A DNA stretch of 9,225 nucleotides, from NCBI GenBank assembly GCA_937922175.1, contig CAKZUU010000099.1, forward strand, positions 1-9,225. The letters run 5' to 3'. This DNA comes from an uncultured Gemmataceae bacterium. GTDB lineage: Bacteria; Planctomycetota; Planctomycetia; Gemmatales; Gemmataceae. The position numbers were made by a program, and so were the translations under genes. Positions 1-6,569 of this stretch are shown in pieces. The notes under the pieces were generated by a model. That model was not told the DNA's origin, ran no database searches, and saw only the letters and a list, made by a program, of their open reading frames with translations. Position 1 is the first letter of the stretch, and each line of letters starts with the position of its first letter.

Positions 1-894
1 TTGGCCAAGTTTCAGAATCTGAAGCCTGTCCCCGCCCATCAGCGTCACGACCTTGTCCGTGACAGCAAACAGATCAAAGACCTTGCAAAACAACGGTCAG
101 ACCTTGAAGGGAAGCTGCTCGGATCAACAGCCGGATCGAAACCATCCGCTCCAAAGACATTGAAGCTCGAATTGCCCAAGAACTTGACCGCTCCCACAGT
201 CACCAAACCAAACATCACTCCGCCTCCACCGGCCGTTGAGCGGCCCAAACTCCCCTCTATCCCCAACATCGCCAACAAGCCTGGCAATCCCGAACCTAAC
301 AAACCGAACACCAATCGGCCCGCCCTCCCCAACATCGAACGGCCCAAACTCCCCTCACTCCCCAACAAACCCAGCAATCCCGAACCTAACAAACCGACCA
401 TCAATCGGCCCGCCCTCCCCAACATCGAACGGCCCAAACTCCCCTCTATCCCCCAAAAACCCGGTAATCCCGAACTCAATAAACCCAACCCTAATCGACC
501 TGCTCTCGCTAATATCGAGCCACCGAAATCCGCGAACACACTGAATCTGCCGGATCTTCATTTGACTCGACCGAGTCCGCCAACCAACGATGGGATCAAA
601 GCGTCAGGTCTTCGGAGCGGACCGAACAAGACGCCACGGGGGTCGGCAGTGCCAGGCCTCGGACAACCAAAGATTCCTGAGTCACCGAGGCAAAAGAGTG
701 GTGTGACGAAACCTGATCGTGCCCCTCAGTTGAATGAGAAGGCAGCGAACCCTTCACGATCGGGTTTGCCGGACAATCCGGGACCGCTGAATCCTGGAAC
801 GGCAAGCCGTGAACCAAGCAAAGTCCTCGGCAGAGGATCCGATCGACCCGAGATTCCCGGAGCCCGTCCAAAGGTGCCGGCAAAGCCGAAATGA
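1..894 (+). CDS. Proline-rich repeat protein, probably 5'-truncated by the window edge
   Basis: Open from the first base to a TGA at 892-894 (297 codons visible). The first codon is TTG, but no upstream sequence is available, so this may be an internal Leu codon rather than a start. The first ~45 residues are charged and possibly helical (HDLVRDSKQIKDLAKQRSDLEGK). The rest is extended low-complexity sequence very rich in Pro, Asn, Lys, Ser and Arg, with no cysteine and no hydrophobic stretch. Residues 80-172 form three tandem repeats, each starting ERPKLPS and ending NRPAL.NI. After that the tail is Gly/Pro/Ser-rich without clear periodicity and ends in basic VPAKPK. No catalytic motif or known domain is recognised. 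It could be the disordered tail of a larger structural, surface or DNA/polyanion-binding protein; its function is unknown. That it is coding is supported by the long open frame with protein-level repeats conserved through synonymous changes. Confidence 0.65.
   Translation: MAKFQNLKPVPAHQRHDLVRDSKQIKDLAKQRSDLEGKLLGSTAGSKPSAPKTLKLELPKNLTAPTVTKPNITPPPPAVERPKLPSIPNIANKPGNPEPNKPNTNRPALPNIERPKLPSLPNKPSNPEPNKPTINRPALPNIERPKLPSIPQKPGNPELNKPNPNRPALANIEPPKSANTLNLPDLHLTRPSPPTNDGIKASGLRSGPNKTPRGSAVPGLGQPKIPESPRQKSGVTKPDRAPQLNEKAANPSRSGLPDNPGPLNPGTASREPSKVLGRGSDRPEIPGARPKVPAKPK
238..516 (+). repeat. Three in-frame tandem repeats (99, 90, 90 bp)
   Basis: Units lie at 238-336, 337-426 and 427-516. Each encodes ERPKLPS(I/L)P, then KP.NPE.NKP, then NRPAL.NI. 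Unit 1 carries three extra codons (Asn-Ile-Ala) after the first proline block. Units 1 and 2 are close at the DNA level, while unit 3 has drifted at many third positions yet keeps the protein pattern. That suggests duplication followed by selection on the peptide. Confidence 0.85.
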
Positions 895-930
895 TCGGCA
901 AAGGAACCGCACCAAGGTGACCCCGATGAA

Positions 931-956
931 GGGCCGCGTCCGGTGTGATGCGGCCC
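931..956. terminator. Candidate bidirectional terminator hairpin between convergent genes
   Basis: GGGCCGC at 931-937 is perfectly complementary to GCGGCCC at 950-956, with a 12-nt loop. It lies in the 69-bp gap between two convergent stop codons (894 on + and 964 on -). A short TTTT run (962-965) follows on the + strand, five bases after the stem. On the - strand no U-tract follows, so termination in that direction would be weaker or of another type. The position between two 3' ends supports a terminator role. Confidence 0.5.
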
Positions 957-963
957 GAGCATT

Positions 964-1845
964 TTAACCGTCGATGGCCCGTCTCGTCAGATCGGCGAAG
1001 GCGTCGATGCGGCGATCGCGCAAGAAGGGCCAATTTCGACGAACGTCTTCGATCCTCCGCCGATGACAACTGACGACAAGAAGATCCTCGGCCTGGTGCG
1101 GAGCCTGCCGGAGAATGACTCCAAACGGATCGGCGACGAACGATCCACCCCAAAACTCGAGACCACCGGATGATTCCCCCTCGTGCCCCACACGGTTGAT
1201 CGCGGCGACATATACGCCGTTGGCGATGGCATGCCCCCGCTGAATGGTTTGCCATGCCTCATATTGGGCCTGGCCGTGCTCCGCTTTTTCCGACGGATGC
1301 CAGCCAATCGCGGTCGGATACACAATGACTTCCGCGCCCTGAAGGGCTGTCAACCGGGCAGCTTCAGGAAACCACTGATCCCAACAGATCAACGTGCCGA
1401 TTCGACCATGTCGCGTGGCGAAACAACGAAAGCCCAGGTCGCCGGGGGTGAAATAATATTTCTCGTAGTACAAAGGATCGTCGGGGATGTGCATTTTTCG
1501 ATAGGTCCCGGCGAGGGATCCGTCCGCATCCAGAACCGCAACGGTGTTGTGATACAAACCTGGCGCCCGTCGCTCAAACAACGATGCGACAATGACGACC
1601 CCCAAGTCGTTTGCGAGCTTTGAAAATCGCTGGGTCGTCGGGCCCGGGATCGATTCCGCCAGGTCAAAAAGTCGAGGGTCGACGCGCTGGCAGAAATACG
1701 GCGATGTGAATAGTTCCGGCAAGCAGACGATATTCGCTCCACCTAGGGCGGCTTGTCGGATCCCCGCCTCAGCCCGCTCCAGATTCGTGGCCGGATCGGT
1801 GGCACAGCGCATTTGCAGCAAACCGAGGGTGAATTGATCGGCCAT
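964..1845 (-). CDS. aguB: N-carbamoylputrescine amidase-like carbon-nitrogen hydrolase
   Basis: Nitrilase-superfamily enzyme of 293 residues, a typical AguB length. Known family role: hydrolysis of N-carbamoylputrescine to putrescine, CO2 and ammonia in the agmatine route to polyamines, in the cytosol. The Glu-Lys-Cys triad is visible: E44 in CLPELF, K117 in YRKMHIPDD, and C154 in LICWDQWFPEAAR. The WDQWFPEAAR block plus the downstream YPTAIGWHP stretch are characteristic of the carbamoylputrescine amidase subgroup rather than of beta-ureidopropionase or aliphatic nitrilase. Start choice: ATG at 1845, with AGGAG at 1851-1855 and a 5-nt spacer. A GTG two codons upstream (1851) would overlap that Shine-Dalgarno, so it is less likely. 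No agmatine deiminase gene, the usual partner, is present in the window, so the gene stands alone here. It is transcribed divergently from the uracil-DNA glycosylase gene. The substrate is inferred from sequence resemblance. Confidence 0.9.
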   Translation of the reverse strand: MADQFTLGLLQMRCATDPATNLERAEAGIRQAALGGANIVCLPELFTSPYFCQRVDPRLFDLAESIPGPTTQRFSKLANDLGVVIVASLFERRAPGLYHNTVAVLDADGSLAGTYRKMHIPDDPLYYEKYYFTPGDLGFRCFATRHGRIGTLICWDQWFPEAARLTALQGAEVIVYPTAIGWHPSEKAEHGQAQYEAWQTIQRGHAIANGVYVAAINRVGHEGESSGGLEFWGGSFVADPFGVILRQAPHQAEDLLVVSCHRRRIEDVRRNWPFLRDRRIDAFADLTRRAIDG

Positions 1846-1954
1846 GATCACTCCTGCCCCGAAATCTCCCTATGTAAATGGTGTACGCAAGCGAGGGCGG
1901 GCCGGGCAACCAATCCGGAGCGAATGACACACTCTCGAGAGGAGAACCGATTGA
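1846..1954. promoter_or_regulatory. Divergent intergenic region, amidase (-) / uracil-DNA glycosylase (+)
   Basis: This 109-bp gap must hold the 5' signals of both flanking genes. An AT-richer patch lies at about 1869-1887 (TATGTAAATGGTGTA), but no pair of -35/-10 boxes with correct spacing stands out on either strand. The Shine-Dalgarno sequences are clear: AGGAG (1851-1855, reverse strand) for the amidase and GGAG (1941-1944) for the glycosylase. Confidence 0.4.
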
Positions 1955-2710
1955 ATGACCGATGACGAAGCCGATCGGCAATTACGAGCCTACTTCGAAC
2001 GATATCGCAACGCCGGAATCGAGTTCATACCGAGGCCACGCAAGTCGCCCGAGGAGAAAGGCGCCCCTCCGATGTCCTTGTTGACGCAACACCACACGCC
2101 TTCCCCCCCCGTGAGCGACCGTCACCAGGCGTTGCAGTTGCTGTCGGAGGAGGTGAAAGCGTGTACCAAATGCAAGGAACTGGCAGCCACACGAACGCAG
2201 ACCGTATTTGGCGTGGGTCCACTGGATGCGGAAGTCTGTTTTATCGGTGAGGCTCCGGGGGCCGACGAAGACCGTCAGGGAGAGCCTTTTGTCGGTGCCG
2301 CCGGACAATTATTGAATCGCATCATCGCAGCCTGCGGGATGAAGCGGGAGGAGGTGTACATTTGCAATATCCTGCGATGTCGGCCTCCGGGGAATCGGAC
2401 GCCACGGGCCGACGAGGCAGCCAATTGCCGACCGTTTTTGGAGCGTACTCTTGACTTGGTTCAACCCCGCTACATCGTCTGCTTAGGGGCCAGCGCGGCC
2501 AATTACCTGCTCGACTCCAAGTTGTCGATCGGTAAGATGCGAGGCCGTTTCTATGAGTTTCAGGGCATTCCGGTGATATGCACCTTTCACCCAGCGTATT
2601 TATTGCGGAGCGCCTCGCCGGAGCCGCGACGACAAGTTTGGGAAGATATGAAGATGCTTTTGACCCGGATGGGCCGACCGATCCCCGAGGTGAACCGGAG
2701 GTCCTCTTAA
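1955..2710 (+). CDS. Type-4 uracil-DNA glycosylase (4Fe-4S)
   Basis: Removes uracil from DNA to start base-excision repair. The 251-residue protein shows the family-4 hallmarks: GEAPGADEDRQGEPFVGAAG (residues 98-117, active-site and uracil-binding motif), HPAYLLR (212-218, the second catalytic motif), and four cysteines placed for an iron-sulfur cluster (C70 and C73 in CTKC, C142 in LRCRPPGNR, C158 in NCRPF). The core starts near residue 56. The first ~50 residues are a charged then Pro-rich extension of unknown role. Start ATG 1955 has GGAG ten bases upstream within AGAGGAGA. An in-frame ATG at 2072 would remove the extension but lacks well-spaced Shine-Dalgarno support. The stop TAA (2708-2710) overlaps the stop of the convergent kinase gene. 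Family assignment is firm; uracil specificity is inferred from the family. Confidence 0.93.
   Translation: MTDDEADRQLRAYFERYRNAGIEFIPRPRKSPEEKGAPPMSLLTQHHTPSPPVSDRHQALQLLSEEVKACTKCKELAATRTQTVFGVGPLDAEVCFIGEAPGADEDRQGEPFVGAAGQLLNRIIAACGMKREEVYICNILRCRPPGNRTPRADEAANCRPFLERTLDLVQPRYIVCLGASAANYLLDSKLSIGKMRGRFYEFQGIPVICTFHPAYLLRSASPEPRRQVWEDMKMLLTRMGRPIPEVNRRSS
2707..2710. other. Shared TTAA: overlapping convergent stop codons
   Basis: The palindromic TTAA supplies TAA for the glycosylase gene (2708-2710, +) and TAA for the kinase gene (2707-2709, -). The two genes therefore have no intergenic space, and their transcripts are antisense at the 3' ends unless termination occurs inside the coding regions. 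Confidence 0.9.
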
Positions 2711-4191
2711 GCCTCCTGCGGTGTCTCGACCTCCGCTTCGACAGAGGCTGGCTGAGGCGGCAACAACGGTGCCAAGGCCCGCTCCAGGGACCCCTTCTTC
2801 AACGGGAACGTCAAAACAACCGTGTCGTCACCCTCGCGCACCCGCGACCGGAGCCATTCTTGGTCCTGCGCCAACAAAGCGATGCAAATGCAGCGAGTGG
2901 AGCCTCGATTGGCCTCACGGCGGAACTCATCGAAAACGTCCAGCGCGTTCTCCCCCAGCGTCGCTACGTTCAGGACGAGCGCATCGAAGGGCTTCTGACG
3001 AAAGGACTGCAAAGCCCGCTTCGGATCGATCGACAACAGAACGCGGAATCCCAATTGTTTGAACTTTTCGCGAAGGACTTCCTGTAACTTTTCTCGTTTC
3101 TCCACGACGAACACAGCCGGCTGCGAATTTGAGTTCGCCGTTGCCGATGTCCCGGCGGCCAGCTCGGCTTGCACAGCATGAATCGCATCAAGCAATTGCT
3201 GGGGGTTCTGGAACCGTCGCTGCGGGTCCAAACTCATCATGCGATCGAGCAGTTGAAACACGGCTGGCGGAGCGTCGGGCACATCCTCCTGCGTCAGCGG
3301 CTTGATCTGCTCAAAGCGTTGCTTCTGCATGCGGACCCGGCGATCCTTGGTCGGCGGCAGGGCCGGTCGTCCGGACAGCATCTCGTAAAAGACACATCCC
3401 AAGAAGAAAATATCGCTTCGAGGATCCCCCACGGGGACATTGGTGGCCCGCTCCAAACCAGCGTAATCCACAGTGCGGTCGACGTTGATGTTCTCGTCTT
3501 CGATGACGGAATAACCCACCTTGCTCGTCAATTCGGTCAGCCCGAAATCGACAAGTTTGGCAACGCCCTGGGTCGATAGCAAGATGTTGCTGGGTTTAAT
3601 ATCACGGTGGGTCATGCCGTGGGCGAACGCATCTGCTAGCCCCGCAGCTGATTCCTCCAAGATTTTCATGGCTTCAGCTAAAGGCAGTTTCTTCCGCACC
3701 GACAGGAGGGAGCGCAGGTTCGTCCCTTCCACAAACTCCATCACGATGAAGAATTGATTCGAGGTGCGATCACAGTGGACGCCGAGAATTTGCACGATGT
3801 TCGGGTGATGCAACCGCATCCCGAACTTTCCTTCACGCTCGAAGAGGACAATCTTGTTGTTGTCTTCCGTCCACCGACGTCGGAGAACCTTGAGGGCGAC
3901 AACCGCGCCGGTCCGGGGATCTTCCGCCCGATACACTCGGCCAAAGGTACCCGAAGCGATTTTGTACAGGAGTTTGTAGCCACCTAGAAAATACCCATCC
4001 GGATCGCGTCGCTCCAACTTGGAAGCTTGAAAGGTGGTGATGTATTGCTTGCGCACAAGAAGCTGGAGAAGATCCTGCGAGTCGGCGACGGGGCCGAGCT
4101 CGTCCAGACACTCCATCAATTGAGGCTCGCTGATCAGATTGACCCGCAGTGCGAACCGGCCGAGCTCTTCGACTTCGCTAATGGACGACAT
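2707..4191 (-). CDS. Hanks-type Ser/Thr protein kinase with C-terminal receiver-like (pseudo-receiver) domain
   Basis: This 494-residue protein has three parts. Residues 1-70 form an N-terminal segment ending QYITTFQASKL...YFLGGY, the lead-in I associate with planctomycete kinases. Residues ~72-341 are the kinase domain: glycine loop ASGTFGRV (79-86), lysine K101 in VALKV, helix-C glutamate probably E120, catalytic HRDIKPSN (D197, N202) and DFG (215-217). All key catalytic residues are kept, so it should be active. The usual APE motif reads GLE (245-247). Residues ~358-477 resemble a response-regulator receiver fold, but the phosphoacceptor position is Asn (N408 in ALVLNV), the N-terminal acidic pair is Glu-Lys (E364-K365), and the conserved Lys before Pro is Phe (F462-P463). 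No transmembrane segment is seen, so it is likely cytosolic. The ATG at 4191 has only a weak AAGG at 4203-4206. It is divergent from the FHA-STAS gene, a plausible substrate. Confidence 0.9.
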   Translation of the reverse strand: MSSISEVEELGRFALRVNLISEPQLMECLDELGPVADSQDLLQLLVRKQYITTFQASKLERRDPDGYFLGGYKLLYKIASGTFGRVYRAEDPRTGAVVALKVLRRRWTEDNNKIVLFEREGKFGMRLHHPNIVQILGVHCDRTSNQFFIVMEFVEGTNLRSLLSVRKKLPLAEAMKILEESAAGLADAFAHGMTHRDIKPSNILLSTQGVAKLVDFGLTELTSKVGYSVIEDENINVDRTVDYAGLERATNVPVGDPRSDIFFLGCVFYEMLSGRPALPPTKDRRVRMQKQRFEQIKPLTQEDVPDAPPAVFQLLDRMMSLDPQRRFQNPQQLLDAIHAVQAELAAGTSATANSNSQPAVFVVEKREKLQEVLREKFKQLGFRVLLSIDPKRALQSFRQKPFDALVLNVATLGENALDVFDEFRREANRGSTRCICIALLAQDQEWLRSRVREGDDTVVLTFPLKKGSLERALAPLLPPQPASVEAEVETPQEA

Positions 4192-4440
4192 TTCCGCAGA
4201 AACCTTAGTCGCTTCGTTATCGCAACGCCGCTCTGTTTAGATTAACTCACCCCCTGAGGGAATCAAGCGCCGACCGCCGATCCTCGGTCGGGCGACGCGG
4301 CGCCAACGACGGGAACGCTGTCGGCTCCGACCTCTTCAAACATTATTCATTTTCGATTGCGACGTTCGACAAATTGAAGTACACTGAACAGGTGAAAATC
4401 GGCGGGGTTTCGGTCAGGCGGTGCGTCGGGGTGAACTCCC
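4192..4440. promoter_or_regulatory. Divergent control region between kinase (-) and FHA-STAS (+) genes
   Basis: About 250 bp with no coding potential that I can support. It contains a perfect 7-bp inverted repeat, CCGACCG (4270-4276) and CGGTCGG (4285-4291) separated by 8 bases, roughly midway between the two starts. An AT-richer block follows at about 4337-4390. The inverted repeat has no T-run and lies between divergent starts, so an operator or mRNA-leader element is likelier than a terminator. For the kinase, TTGATT on the - strand near 4266 could be a -35, but no good -10 follows. Confidence 0.45.
4357..4385 (+). promoter_or_regulatory. Candidate sigma-70-like promoter for the FHA-STAS gene
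   Basis: TTGCGA at 4357-4362 (4 of 6 to the -35 consensus) and TACACT at 4380-4385 (4 of 6 to the -10 consensus) are separated by 17 bp. Transcription would begin near 4392 and give a leader of about 50 nt before the ATG at 4441. The boxes are only moderately conserved, and promoter rules are poorly defined for this phylum. Confidence 0.35.
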
Positions 4441-5262
4441 ATGAAGTTCTATCTCATCGTCGCCAAGGGTAAACATCAAGGTCTACCTATCCCGATTGAA
4501 ATTGATTTGTTCATGATCGGTTCGGATCCCTCGTGTCAGTTACGCTCGACGCACCCCACCGTGGCAGAGCGTCATTGTGCCCTGGTCAGTCGCGACCGCA
4601 AGGTGTTCATTCGCGACATGGGCGGCCAGACGCTGGTGAACGACGAGCCCATGCCCGAAAACGCCGAGTGGCCTCTGCATGCCGGCGACAAGATCAAGGT
4701 CGGTCCGTTGGAATTCATCATCCAGTTCCGCGAAAAACCGCTCTCCCAACGCGATCTGGAGGAGTGGGCCCTTCGCTGCTTGGACGAAGCGCAGAGCACC
4801 AAAAAGCTGCAAGCTGTTGATGAACTCGTGATGATGGCCAATGCGAAAACTCACTCTCTCGATGCTGCCCAAGCCGCCGCCGCCATTCTCGATCGGCTCA
4901 GCGCCCAGCGAGGAGTGGTGCGCGGACGACTTCGCATTTCCCGCGAGGGGAACGTCACGGTCGTCCGAATCAACGATGTTTACCTCGTGGATGAGGCGGA
5001 ACTCGCCCACATCGATAAAGAGCTCCGTGACAACCTGAACGCCCAGAGCCTCCGTGTCCTTCTCGATTTTAAGAACGTTCGCCGCATGTCGAGTGCCGGG
5101 GCGATGATGGTGGCGAACTTGGCGCGTTGGCTCCGTCACAACAACAGCACGCTGGCCATCTGCCGACTACGAGATGAGTTCCGCGAAATGCTCTCGACGG
5201 TGCTCGGGCGAACCATCCCCGTCTACCCGGACAAACCGACGGCTCTTATGGCCGAGTGGTGA
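4441..5262 (+). CDS. FHA-STAS fusion protein
   Basis: A 273-residue soluble protein. Residues ~5-98 form an FHA fold: IGSDPSC (26-32), ERHCAL (43-48) and VNDEPM (66-71). Compared with canonical phosphothreonine-binding FHA domains, G27, H45 and N67 are kept, but the Gly-Arg arginine is Ser28 and the Ser of the SxxH motif is Ala42. Residues ~100-155 are a helical linker rich in Ala/Glu/Lys. Residues ~160-271 form a STAS domain of the anti-sigma antagonist type: LLDFKNVRRMSSAG (207-220). S218 aligns with the phosphorylated serine of SpoIIAA, while the preceding Asp is Ser217. Start ATG 4441 follows GGGGTG (4428-4433) by 7 bases. It probably relays a Ser/Thr phosphorylation signal; the divergent kinase is the obvious candidate partner, but this is inference. 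Its 3' end overlaps the convergent DUF1294 gene by 17 bp. Confidence 0.88.
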   Translation: MKFYLIVAKGKHQGLPIPIEIDLFMIGSDPSCQLRSTHPTVAERHCALVSRDRKVFIRDMGGQTLVNDEPMPENAEWPLHAGDKIKVGPLEFIIQFREKPLSQRDLEEWALRCLDEAQSTKKLQAVDELVMMANAKTHSLDAAQAAAAILDRLSAQRGVVRGRLRISREGNVTVVRINDVYLVDEAELAHIDKELRDNLNAQSLRVLLDFKNVRRMSSAGAMMVANLARWLRHNNSTLAICRLRDEFREMLSTVLGRTIPVYPDKPTALMAEW

Positions 5263-5644
5263 GGATTTCGCCACGAACGATCATCGCCACGACGATCGCC
5301 CCGAGAATCGCCTGCATCGCCAAGATCATGCCGAAGACGGATCGAAAGGAACGTTTCGCTGTTTTGTGGCGAAACAGCCGCATCCCGAGCCACGCTCCCG
5401 GCGACCCACCCGCCAACGACGCCAGCCACAGAGTCCTTTCAGGGACTCGTGGTGTTCCGCGCTGAGCAAACCACTTGTCCATCCCAAAAAACCCCGCAGT
5501 GACGACGCTGGCAGCAACTCCCCACGCCAGTAACCACACAATGCCCTGTCGCAACGCCCCCGCTCGCCAGACGATCCCGGTGGCGAGCAAAAATGTCGTC
5601 AGAAACCAAGTCGCGTGCCACCAGAGGATGGAACGGCGCACCAT
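5246..5644 (-). CDS. DUF1294 family small membrane protein
   Basis: A 132-residue protein with about four hydrophobic segments (residues ~12-26, 34-54, 73-89, 103-124). It carries the DUF1294 signature: MDKWFA (55-60), RVPE (66-69), then GG.PGAWLGM (79-88) and FRHKT.K..F (91-100). The function of this family is not established; it is an inner-membrane protein. The frame stays open for 43 codons upstream, but that part is Pro/Arg-rich, unlike the family, and would run into the start of the HEAT-repeat gene. ATG at 5644, preceded by AGGGTGG, gives the normal family length. Its stop (5246-5248) lies inside the end of the FHA-STAS gene, a 17-bp convergent overlap. Confidence 0.85.
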   Translation of the reverse strand: MVRRSILWWHATWFLTTFLLATGIVWRAGALRQGIVWLLAWGVAASVVTAGFFGMDKWFAQRGTPRVPERTLWLASLAGGSPGAWLGMRLFRHKTAKRSFRSVFGMILAMQAILGAIVVAMIVRGEILTTRP

Positions 5645-5771
5645 GACCACCCTGTTGGGGAAAAAGATAGGGCGAGCGACAGCGTCTCTTGACGGCCTCC
5701 CGGCGGATATGCTATCCGCTTGCCTCGCTTGGTTCCAGCCGCCGCAGGGAACCGGTTGAAGGAGGGCGATC
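5645..5771. promoter_or_regulatory. Divergent intergenic region, DUF1294 (-) / HEAT-repeat gene (+)
   Basis: This 127-bp gap holds the 5' signals of both flanking genes. TTGACG (5689-5694) is a good -35 match on the + strand, but the bases 16-18 bp downstream (GCTATC/TATCCG) are a poor -10, so the promoter is tentative. The stretch ends with AAGGAGG at 5759-5765, a near-perfect Shine-Dalgarno for the + strand gene. Confidence 0.35.
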
Positions 5772-6569
5772 ATGCCGCTCGGCAGGCGTTGGCCGTTGAT
5801 CTCGCGATTCAGCCTCGCCGGGCTGGTAGCTTGGGTCGGTTGTCACCGCGTGATCGATGAGGTGACCAGCCGAGACTTTCGACTTCAAAATGTCGTCTCC
5901 TCCCCCGACCCAGTCGAGGTTCTGCGCACCAGCACTGACGGCGACGCCCGAGCCAAAGCGATGCGCCGGCTGAAGGAACCCACCCTCTCCGGGGGCAGCC
6001 CGGAATTGCAAAATGAAATCGTCCAAATCCTGACGGAAGCTGCGGTCGAAGACCCTCGCCCGCTCTGCCGACTGGCGGCCATTGAAACTCTGGGTCGATT
6101 TCGAGATGAGAGAGCGGCACCAGCATTGATTCAGGCTTACCATGCCTCCCGACAGTTCCCCACCGAAATTGCGAATGCCATACGGTGCGCTGCCATGCAT
6201 TCGTTAGGCGGCAAGGATCACGCGGAGGGTCTGCAACTTCTCTGCCAGGTTGCCACGACTCCGCGCCCTCCGTCCGAACAATCAGCAATCGAACAGACGA
6301 GCCACTCCCCCCAGGGTGATCTGGCCTTGCTCCTCGGGCACGCCGATCCCGAGACGCAGATCCAGCGCGATGCGCGGTTGGCCGCCATCCGCGCCCTGGG
6401 TCAATCAAAGAATCCTCTCGCCTTAGAAGCTCTCTTGCCCTTGGTCGATGATCGTGACGTCGCCGTCCGCGATCGCGCTCACGAAGCGTTGCAGAAGATC
6501 ACGGGCCGAAAAAACGTCGCCAAGTCGACGTCAGCCTGGCAACAAGCATTAGCGCAAGGGTCTCGTTGA
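5772..6569 (+). CDS. HEAT-repeat protein with probable lipoprotein signal
   Basis: A 265-residue protein. AAGGAGG at 5759-5765, six bases before the ATG, fixes the start. Residues 1-24 look like a secretion signal: RR at 5-6, a hydrophobic run FSLAGLVAWVG, then C24. The -1 Gly and Cys fit lipid attachment, but -3 is Trp instead of Leu, so lipidation is probable rather than certain. From residue ~55 the protein is a chain of paired helices typical of HEAT/PBS-type repeats, clearest at LCRLAAIETLGRFRDERAAP (98-117), ARLAAIRALGQSKNPLALEA (201-220) and DDRDVAVRDRAHEALQKITG (226-245). A low-complexity break separates residues ~163-195. Such repeats usually form a protein-binding solenoid; no enzyme motif is seen. 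It would sit in the periplasm or on a membrane. Partner unknown. It is the last + strand gene before clpC but is separated from it by 550 bp, so co-transcription is unlikely. Confidence 0.85.
   Translation: MPLGRRWPLISRFSLAGLVAWVGCHRVIDEVTSRDFRLQNVVSSPDPVEVLRTSTDGDARAKAMRRLKEPTLSGGSPELQNEIVQILTEAAVEDPRPLCRLAAIETLGRFRDERAAPALIQAYHASRQFPTEIANAIRCAAMHSLGGKDHAEGLQLLCQVATTPRPPSEQSAIEQTSHSPQGDLALLLGHADPETQIQRDARLAAIRALGQSKNPLALEALLPLVDDRDVAVRDRAHEALQKITGRKNVAKSTSAWQQALAQGSR

Noticed and set aside
596..1255. Reverse-strand open frame of 219 codons across the end of the Pro-rich gene and the amidase 3' end
   Set aside because: It spans the intergenic hairpin, has an Arg/Ser/His-rich composition and overlaps the amidase in another frame.
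4270..4291. Inverted repeat CCGACCG/CGGTCGG as a terminator
   Set aside because: It sits between two divergent gene starts and has no T-run, so there is no transcript to terminate; kept only as a possible operator.
5540..5759. Forward frame opposite the DUF1294 gene
   Set aside because: Antisense to a family-recognised membrane protein; no domain and no ribosome site.
5645..5773. 43-codon upstream extension of the DUF1294 gene
   Set aside because: Not like the family, Pro/Arg-rich, and it would overlap the well-supported HEAT gene start at 5772; ATG 5644 gives the usual length.
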